Part shown: in pieces, positions 26,795 to 33,302 of the stretch | How positions within the stretch are numbered: position 1 is the first letter of the stretch | How the letters are laid out: every line of letters begins with the position of its first letter | NCBI GenBank assembly: GCA_903902445.1 | Contig: CAIUUT010000149.1 | Location: 1 to 33,302 of the forward strand | DNA from: an uncultured Candidatus Marinamargulisbacteria bacterium | GTDB taxonomy: Bacteria; Margulisbacteria; Riflemargulisbacteria; GWF2-35-9 | Reading direction: 5' to 3' | DNA length: 33,302 nucleotides | Notes under the pieces: generated by a model | Told to the model about the DNA's origin: nothing | The model's input: only the letters and a program-made list of their open reading frames with translations | Database searches by the model: none | Program-made: the position numbers and the translations under genes

Positions 26795-27682
26795 ATGAGT
26801 TCAAGTATTAATAGTTATGCAGGACCAATTAGTCAAACCTTATTGAGCAGCATGCGAAAAGCAGATAAGTCAGACGATGGCAAAATTGACATTCGCGACC
26901 TTAACAGAATAGAAAATAATAATGGACCATTCCCCGAAGAACTAAACGGAGCAGTTCTCTCCATTAAAAAAAGTTTTAATACCGACAATCTCTACGTTAT
27001 TACAAAAATTTTAACTTATCTAGACAAATTAGACTCCATTAACCCTGATGGGTACATTTCTCTTGATGAATTAAGTAAATTTACGAGTGCCTTCAAAATA
27101 GACCCAAATACCAGCAAGTCATTTATCGACTATCTTTCGGGTGAAATAGAAAAAACCAATAATAGTCTAGATTCTGTGATTAATTTCTTTAATAAACCTT
27201 ACGAGGAAGTTAGCGCTAAAGTTACAAACTTAGTCGACGATAAATTAAGCAAACTAGCTTACTCTCCCCTATTTAGCGCTGAAAAAAGAATAAATATTAG
27301 CGATTTAGAAAACAACAATTACCCTAGCAATCCCGAACAAATTAAAATTGCTAAGGAGCTTAAAAAAGCCTTTCAAAACTTAGACAGCTATACTATGGCC
27401 AAGGTACTTCAATACTTTGACAACCTAGATTCTAAAGAAATGGAAGGGTCTGTCTCTCTAAAACAAATAAAAGACTTTGGCGAAAATTTCCAAGCGCATA
27501 AAGATGAATTTATTGAGTATATTAATAATATAAAAAATGACCTTGCCTCTGGCATCAAAGACGTAGATGATATAATTCTCGTCACAAAACCGATAGCGGA
27601 TAACGTAATGGACGCCTTTAAAAAATCTTTAGCCACTCAGCAAAACAATATATTTTACAGTGCGAATAAAGATCCGAAATAA
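26795..27682 (+). CDS. EF-hand protein with internal duplication, no signal peptide apparent
   Basis: Track start is TTG 26780, but that overlaps GGAGG (26782-26786), which is the likely SD for ATG 26795. Canonical EF loop DKSDDGKIDIRD and near-canonical SINPDGYISLDE; second half repeats the pattern in degenerate form. Confidence 0.8.
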   Translation: MSSSINSYAGPISQTLLSSMRKADKSDDGKIDIRDLNRIENNNGPFPEELNGAVLSIKKSFNTDNLYVITKILTYLDKLDSINPDGYISLDELSKFTSAFKIDPNTSKSFIDYLSGEIEKTNNSLDSVINFFNKPYEEVSAKVTNLVDDKLSKLAYSPLFSAEKRINISDLENNNYPSNPEQIKIAKELKKAFQNLDSYTMAKVLQYFDNLDSKEMEGSVSLKQIKDFGENFQAHKDEFIEYINNIKNDLASGIKDVDDIILVTKPIADNVMDAFKKSLATQQNNIFYSANKDPK

Positions 27683-27703
27683 GAAATAAACCCCAGAATA
27701 TTT

Positions 27704-29074
27704 TTAATTTTCTACAATTGGAACATTTCTAACTTTGATAAACTGCGGAAGTGTAATAGCGCCAGCCAAGCGTGCCCCATATGTGTCGGATGTATCAGCC
27801 GCCACTAATTGCGTGCTCAACCACTCAACGTTATTAAAGAGGTGATACAAGGAATCTAACACCCGAACTTTTTGCACATGATTCACCACTTTTCCATCTT
27901 GAATTAGAAATGTTCCAAACCTGCTCGTAGCTGTAAATTCACCCGTTGAGCGATTAGGACAATTCATATAATGTAAAAAAGAGATATACAATGTTGGCGA
28001 CGAACAGGATGCTATCATATCCTCAAAATTTGCCGGCCCATCGCCCGGCAATAATACAGGATTCAAAGCCTCTATATCATTATTACGCTGCTTGCCAAAG
28101 CGATCACAATCTAACTTGTCGCTATAAATGAGTCCATTTAAAACGCCCCGATTAACTAAAGCCGTTGCTTTCCTTGCCAACCCATTTAACCCAAATGGCC
28201 TCTTAAATAAAACAGATTCATTGCTAGGATCATCAATAATTGAAACATTCTCGCCCCATAACTTATCACCCATTTTATGCTTGGACTTTTGCAGCATACC
28301 CATTTCATACTCGAACATCTCCCCAGACAAACCCAATCTTAGAAACAAAGAAACAATAGCGGCTAACGCATCTTTTCCAAAAACGACATCCACTGGCCTA
28401 GGGGTAAACTGCGCGAAGGTGGTTGTCTCTTTTATTTTCAATTGCACTTCTAACACTTGCCACATTTCTTCAAGACTTAATTGACTTAAATATTCACCCA
28501 CTTGACTGGCTCGTACCTCCTTGTTTGTGCCTTGCAAGGCTAACACTAACTCTACACCGAAATCGGCTCCCTTAAAGTATAGAGGACGACGAGAGTTTGT
28601 ATTCACAATAGCATATTCATAAGAACCACAAGAAAAAATACCCGATAAGGATACATTTCGAACAGCAAACTTTTGTACAGTGGTGGCAAATATATCGACG
28701 CCAACATTACTCGAAATACTTTCCATTTCCAAAGCCTTTTCCGAAACTATTGGCTCACTTTCCGTTAAGCCATTAAGCCCTGTTAGAAATTCAATATCAG
28801 GCATAATACCAATATTCTCTACAGCGCTATCAATTATAGACTTAACTCTATCTAATTCACTACTCACAGCTACTACTGATGTCTTAAACAACTTCTCTCC
28901 AACTTGAATTTCAATATAAAACTTCGCTCCAAGCTGAGTTGTATTGAGAGAAATACTATTGTTAGCCACTCTTACTAAATGGGAGTGCTCTGCTTGGTAG
29001 CGAATCTCTCCTGACACATTTTTGGATAACAAATATTCTTTTAACTGCTCTAAACAAACTATAATTTCCATCAT
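27704..29074 (-). CDS. TldE/PmbA-like metallopeptidase-family subunit
   Basis: PmbA/TldE architecture, immediately downstream of TldD with zero gap; VFGKDALAAIVSLF, NCPNRSTGEFTATSRFGTFLIQDGKVVNHVQKVRV. Confidence 0.85.
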   Translation of the reverse strand: MMEIIVCLEQLKEYLLSKNVSGEIRYQAEHSHLVRVANNSISLNTTQLGAKFYIEIQVGEKLFKTSVVAVSSELDRVKSIIDSAVENIGIMPDIEFLTGLNGLTESEPIVSEKALEMESISSNVGVDIFATTVQKFAVRNVSLSGIFSCGSYEYAIVNTNSRRPLYFKGADFGVELVLALQGTNKEVRASQVGEYLSQLSLEEMWQVLEVQLKIKETTTFAQFTPRPVDVVFGKDALAAIVSLFLRLGLSGEMFEYEMGMLQKSKHKMGDKLWGENVSIIDDPSNESVLFKRPFGLNGLARKATALVNRGVLNGLIYSDKLDCDRFGKQRNNDIEALNPVLLPGDGPANFEDMIASCSSPTLYISFLHYMNCPNRSTGEFTATSRFGTFLIQDGKVVNHVQKVRVLDSLYHLFNNVEWLSTQLVAADTSDTYGARLAGAITLPQFIKVRNVPIVEN

Positions 29075-30538
29075 TTATCCTATGCTCACATCTGTAAATA
29101 AACAAACGGGCACACCGTGTCCAAGACGCATTATTTGATTGGGTTGTCCCTTACCACAATTGTAGACAACCTCCATTTTCCACGTCTCTTGACTCCCCAC
29201 CTTAGAAAGAGATCTCCAAAAAGGCAAAGTGTCTCCGCTATAGGCTGGATTTTTTACCATTTTTTCAATGCGTCCATCTTTAATTAACCAACCTATTTCA
29301 CAGGCAAAATGAAAGTTTTCTCTATTTGAACCAATAGACCATGAAACTGGGTTATCCAACATCAACCCCTTCTCCATCTTACTAATAATATCCTCGAGGG
29401 AACCATCATTTCCAGACATAATATTGATATTTGTCATACGCTCAAGCGGTGTTCTATTGTAACTTGAGGCCCTACTAGTCCCGCCGGACTTGGCAAACAG
29501 CGTGCGCCCCAAGCGATTATTGGCCTCAGCGGCCATTTGCCTTGAGGTTAAAGCATTCCGCAACACACCTTGCTCGATTAAAACCACATTTTGGGCTGCC
29601 ACACCATCATCATCAAACCCAAAAGAACCAGGAGAATTGCGAATTACCCCATTAGCCTGCACGGTAAGTTTATCTGCTCCATATTGTAAAGAGTTAAAAT
29701 CCTCCAAGCCTATAAAACTTCCTCCTGCGTAACTCATTTCATAGCCCAATATTCTATCTAATTCCAAAGGATGGCCAATTGTCTCATGAGTTTGTAAGGC
29801 CATCTGGTTATTTAGGATTAGCAAATCAGCGGTCATTTTTTCACATTGTGGTGCTGATGCTAAAGTTAATAGCTCTTCCGAAATTATTGGTGCGAAACGA
29901 GAAAAAAGCTGAGGGTTGAGAAAAGTTTCCCAACCCGTTGTAGCCTGAGCATCATAAAATAGATTATGGGATCTACGAAGTGATCTACCTTCACGATCAT
30001 TAGCAAAAGCATAGAGATGTCCATCTACATCTACCAGCTCCTTGCGGATAAAGGAACCCTCAGTGTCCATGTACAGCACTTCTTTCTTATAGAACGAACC
30101 GCTTGCACCCCAATAAGCAAGTCCCTCTCTCTTTATCTGTTTATCTAAATCAAGAAAGAAAGAAACTTTGTCCGCCAAAGGCACTGAGAATGGGTCTATT
30201 TCCGAAGGATCTCGATAATTATCTACAATAATTGGCTTGGGCAATAGACATATGGGGTAGGCGCTCAGCTTGGCGGCACTCTTAGCATTCTCCAATGCTT
30301 TATTGGCTACCCAGTCAACATCTTCTTTGGAATGCGAACTCGCAAAACCCCACGCACCCTGAAATAGGACGCGCACTCCAACACCTTGTTCTTCACTGAC
30401 CGATTGACTATCGAGGGATCCGCACATCGTGCCAATAGATTGTCTTTTATCTACTAAATGTACACGAACATCCGCATAAGTCACACCTTTTTGTAACAAG
30501 CCATTCAAAGACTCTCGACACTTACTCTCTATTTGCAT
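29075..30538 (-). CDS. tldD: TldD-like metalloprotease
   Basis: QTHETIGHPLELDRILGYEMSYAGGSF contains the TldD HExxxH motif; VGVRVLFQGAWGFASSHSKEDV N-terminal motif. Confidence 0.93.
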   Translation of the reverse strand: MQIESKCRESLNGLLQKGVTYADVRVHLVDKRQSIGTMCGSLDSQSVSEEQGVGVRVLFQGAWGFASSHSKEDVDWVANKALENAKSAAKLSAYPICLLPKPIIVDNYRDPSEIDPFSVPLADKVSFFLDLDKQIKREGLAYWGASGSFYKKEVLYMDTEGSFIRKELVDVDGHLYAFANDREGRSLRRSHNLFYDAQATTGWETFLNPQLFSRFAPIISEELLTLASAPQCEKMTADLLILNNQMALQTHETIGHPLELDRILGYEMSYAGGSFIGLEDFNSLQYGADKLTVQANGVIRNSPGSFGFDDDGVAAQNVVLIEQGVLRNALTSRQMAAEANNRLGRTLFAKSGGTSRASSYNRTPLERMTNINIMSGNDGSLEDIISKMEKGLMLDNPVSWSIGSNRENFHFACEIGWLIKDGRIEKMVKNPAYSGDTLPFWRSLSKVGSQETWKMEVVYNCGKGQPNQIMRLGHGVPVCLFTDVSIG

Positions 30539-30609
30539 ATTCTACAGTTTATTACAAAGATCAAACTTAATACATAATTTTTTCTATTAAGGCAAGAAAA
30601 GTCTTACTT

Positions 30610-32166
30610 CTATTGATTAAGCTTACTATTTCTGAAACTATACAAGACATATATGACCAAGCCAATCGCTAGCCAAACAAAGAATCTTATCCAAGTAATC
30701 TTTGGCAAACTTATCATCAAAAACATACTAGACACTGCACCCAAGACTGGAATAACTATAGGGCCAAAAGGTACTTTAAAGGCTCGCGGATGATTTGGCT
30801 CTTTGTAACGAAGTATCATTACCCCCAAGCATACTAAAACAAAGGCAAATAAGGTCCCAATATTTGTTAAGTCCACCATCTCATCGATATTAGTAAAAGC
30901 CGCACAACAAGCAATAATTACGCCAAGAACCATAGTTGTAATATGTGGGGTTTTATATTTAGCATGGACTTTGGAAAAGACCTTCGGCAGCAACCCATCT
31001 CTGGACATGGAGAAAAATATTCTTGACTGGCCCAAAATTAGAGCCAACATAACCGCCGTTAAAGCAATCACTGAACCTGCAGCGACCACTCCTGCAGAAG
31101 CGTTTAAATGGATATATTGCATAGCTAAAGCCAAGGGCTGAGCTTTCTGATGCGCTAATCCTTTCTGCAATTCGGTAAACGGCACAATCCCAGTAAATAC
31201 CGCGGCCACAATAATATATAATATGGTGCAAATCAGCAAAGAACCAATAATGCCAATCGGCATGTTTTTTCCTGGATTACGAGTTTCTTCCGCAGTAGTT
31301 GAGACGACATCAAACCCGATAAACGCAAAGAAAACAATGGCCGCACCTGCTCTAATTCCTGCAAAGCCATTGGGTGCAAAGGGTATCCAGTTTTGTGTTT
31401 TCACAAAAAAAGCACCTACCCCTACAAAAAAAGCCAAAACAAGTAGCTTTATGGCAACAATACCCAAATTAAACCGTGCACTTTCTTTAATTCCAAGAAT
31501 AAGAATAGCTGTCAAGCAGAGGACTACTAAAACCGCTGGCAAATTACCAATAATCGCCACACCCAAAATATGCGGAGCAGTTTGTACCGCTTGAAAAGCA
31601 ATTTGCAAAGCTGGAGTTAGCTGGCTGAAAGTTGAACCTTGAGCAATTTGCGCACTTGCCACACCAAAACCGTGCATCGCAGTTTGATAGTCCATAATTG
31701 CCCAGACTGGCAAATTTATCCCTAGCCCTTGTAGAAAAACATTAAAATAAGCCGCCCAACCAATAGAAACTGCAATACTGCCAACACAGTATTCCAAAAT
31801 TAAATCCCAACCGATTATCCAGGCTATAAACTCACCAAAGGTAGCGTAAGCGTAGGAATAGGCACTCCCTGAAATTGGCACAATTGCTGCCAACTCTGCA
31901 TAGCAGAGAGCAGCAAAACAACACACCACACCTGTTAGGGCAAAGGACAACATTATCGCTGGGCCAGCTCCCGGACGCACTAAATCACCAGCAGTTGCCG
32001 TTCCAATGGTTGTAAAGATTCCTGCACCCACAATAACGCCAATCCCTAGCAGAATTAAATCCACTGGCCCCAAAACTTTATTTAATCTATGCTCACCACT
32101 ATCACTATCTGCCAGCATACTTTTTAACGTTTTAACGCGAAACAATTTTTTTAATCCTGCTATCAT
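30610..32166 (-). CDS. APC-superfamily amino acid permease (cationic-amino-acid-transporter-like)
   Basis: LGPVDLILLGIGVIVGAGIFTTIGTATA, GPAIMLSFALTGVVCCFAALCYAELAAIVPISGSAYSYAYATFGEFIAWIIGWDLILEY, IVFFAFIGFDVVSTTAEETRNPGKNMPIGI. SD GAGGTG. Confidence 0.94.
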   Translation of the reverse strand: MIAGLKKLFRVKTLKSMLADSDSGEHRLNKVLGPVDLILLGIGVIVGAGIFTTIGTATAGDLVRPGAGPAIMLSFALTGVVCCFAALCYAELAAIVPISGSAYSYAYATFGEFIAWIIGWDLILEYCVGSIAVSIGWAAYFNVFLQGLGINLPVWAIMDYQTAMHGFGVASAQIAQGSTFSQLTPALQIAFQAVQTAPHILGVAIIGNLPAVLVVLCLTAILILGIKESARFNLGIVAIKLLVLAFFVGVGAFFVKTQNWIPFAPNGFAGIRAGAAIVFFAFIGFDVVSTTAEETRNPGKNMPIGIIGSLLICTILYIIVAAVFTGIVPFTELQKGLAHQKAQPLALAMQYIHLNASAGVVAAGSVIALTAVMLALILGQSRIFFSMSRDGLLPKVFSKVHAKYKTPHITTMVLGVIIACCAAFTNIDEMVDLTNIGTLFAFVLVCLGVMILRYKEPNHPRAFKVPFGPIVIPVLGAVSSMFLMISLPKITWIRFFVWLAIGLVIYVLYSFRNSKLNQ

Positions 32167-32264
32167 ATTTTACACCTCAAAATTATGGATAATTCAATTA
32201 TATACTTGGTAGAGAACCAGTTTCAAGAGTACTGTGGATAATAAAGCAGGTCTACCGGAGGAAA

Positions 32265-33077
32265 TTAGATTTCGTAATCTGGCTCTTCCATAGTTTTACC
32301 AGGATTTTGTGTTCTTGGGGTTCCTACCACTCGTGCAGGTACACCAGCCACCGTTGTATGGGCAGGCACATCAGTTAAGACTACACTTTCTGCAGCTACT
32401 TTTGACCCCTCACCAACTTTGATGTTACCAAGAATTTTAGCCCCTGCGCCGATTTGGACGCCATCGCCAATCTTAGGATGACGGTCACCACCATGCTTAC
32501 CAGTTCCACCAAGAGTTACTCCATGCAACATCGAAACATTGTTTCCCACTACAGCGGTTTCACCAATAACGATACCCGTAGCATGATCGATAAGAATACC
32601 AGATCCAATTTTGGCAGCTGGATGGATGTCCACTGAAAAGACCAGTGAACTTCTGCTTTGTAAAAAAAATGCAGCCGCTTTTTCTTGCTTATTCCACAGC
32701 CAATGAGCAATACGATGTAGTTGCAGAGCGTGAAATCCCTTAAAAAAAAGTAGAGGGTTAATCATCTTTCTATCTGCTGCGGGATCTCTTTCAACAATTG
32801 CCGCTAAATCTAAATAGATCACTTTTTGACTTTCACTAGAATTTCCCAAAACATCTAAAAATAATTTATTAAGTGTCTGGGCAGGCACTTCCTGCGAATA
32901 CAATTTAGAAGCTAACAATCCCGACAAGGAGTCAATTACCGAAGCTTGTTGCAATATAGCTTTATCGTACAAATTATGAATTAAATCAAAAGAGTACAGC
33001 TCATTCTCACTGGCCGAAAGAATTTTCCTTGCATCTTCTTGGATTAGCTTCCAGTTATTTTCAAAAGTGGCCCTCAT
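32265..33077 (-). CDS. cysE: Serine O-acetyltransferase
   Basis: DPAADRKMINPLLFFKGFHALQLHRIAHWLW, VDIHPAAKIGSGILIDHATGIVIGETAVVGNNVSMLHGVTLGGTGKHGGDRHPKIGDGVQIGAGAKILGNIKVG hexapeptide repeats. Confidence 0.95.
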   Translation of the reverse strand: MRATFENNWKLIQEDARKILSASENELYSFDLIHNLYDKAILQQASVIDSLSGLLASKLYSQEVPAQTLNKLFLDVLGNSSESQKVIYLDLAAIVERDPAADRKMINPLLFFKGFHALQLHRIAHWLWNKQEKAAAFFLQSRSSLVFSVDIHPAAKIGSGILIDHATGIVIGETAVVGNNVSMLHGVTLGGTGKHGGDRHPKIGDGVQIGAGAKILGNIKVGEGSKVAAESVVLTDVPAHTTVAGVPARVVGTPRTQNPGKTMEEPDYEI

Positions 33078-33083
33078 GAGGTT

Positions 33084-33112
33084 ATTATCTCAATTTTTAC
33101 TCATCATAACAA
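33084..33112 (-). promoter_or_regulatory. Putative sigma70-like promoter for cysE
   Basis: Minus strand TTGTTA-N17-GATAAT-N6-ATG(33077); no convincing SD. Confidence 0.45.
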
Positions 33113-33139
33113 GTAGGGATTGTAGGCTTTGGATTTTTT

Positions 33140-33214
33140 TGGTAGCCCCAACGGGATTCGAACCCGTGCTACCAACGTGAGAGGCTGGTGTCCTAACCAC
33201 TAGACAATGGGGCC
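33140..33214 (-). tRNA. tRNA-Glu (anticodon CUC), CCA encoded
   Basis: Reverse complement GGCCCCATTGTCTAGTGGTTAGGACACCAGCCTCTCACGTTGGTAGCACGGGTTCGAATCCCGTTGGGGCTACCA folds as a cloverleaf; anticodon loop CTCTCAC, T-arm ACGGG-TTCGAAT-CCCGT, 3' CCA. Confidence 0.96.
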
Positions 33215-33302
33215 AACTAACTTGCAACGCACATTATATCAAACTTTCTAACTTTTAAAAATCATTATTTGCGACATGTTAGCCCAAAGTGATAATGTCA
33301 CC

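Noticed and set aside
30539-30609. TAGAAT directly abutting the tldD start as a -10 box
   Set aside because: With zero spacing to ATG the transcript would start inside the gene; an upstream TGTAAT (12 nt away) is possible but too weak to call.
28128-32636. Plus ORFs 28128-28484, 28680-28907, 29490-29732, 31223-31594, 32006-32212, 32454-32636 and minus ORFs 27409-27636, 30959-31231
   Set aside because: Antisense or alternate-frame shadows of TldE, TldD, APC permease, CysE and EF-hand genes.
1-33302. Taxonomic assignment to a specific candidate phylum
   Set aside because: Gene content (BT1, oxygen-defence set, AT-rich) is suggestive only; without marker-gene phylogeny any name would be speculation.

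Overview
The window is AT-rich bacterial DNA with dense coding and one tRNA. The taxon is not identifiable from sequence alone. The gene set suggests an anaerobe or microaerophile, possibly from an uncultured lineage. Main contents: (i) about 6.4 kb of a giant exported repeat protein on the minus strand, running off the left edge. It is missing from the ORF track and carries 18 consecutive ~110-aa Ig-like units in one frame. (ii) A tightly packed oxygen/ROS-defence operon: superoxide reductase, ferritin, flavodiiron protein, flavin reductase, rubredoxin (also missing from the track) and an exported rhodanese. (iii) HlyIII-like membrane protein, polysaccharide deacetylase, PLP fold-III decarboxylase, RlmK-like methyltransferase, membrane-anchored GyrI-like protein and BT1-family transporter. 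(iv) A multidomain secreted GH8 glycoside hydrolase, tail-to-tail with an unknown membrane protein. (v) A leuC-leuC-leuD-leuD cluster with two divergent isopropylmalate-dehydratase-like pairs. (vi) TrmH-family methyltransferase, internally duplicated EF-hand protein, TldD/TldE, APC permease, CysE and tRNA-Glu(CUC). The two strongest leads are the giant tandem-repeat surface protein and a recurring layout in which a -10-like box sits 6-14 nt from the start codon with no Shine-Dalgarno, suggesting leaderless transcripts. No CRISPR array, transposon or phage module was seen.
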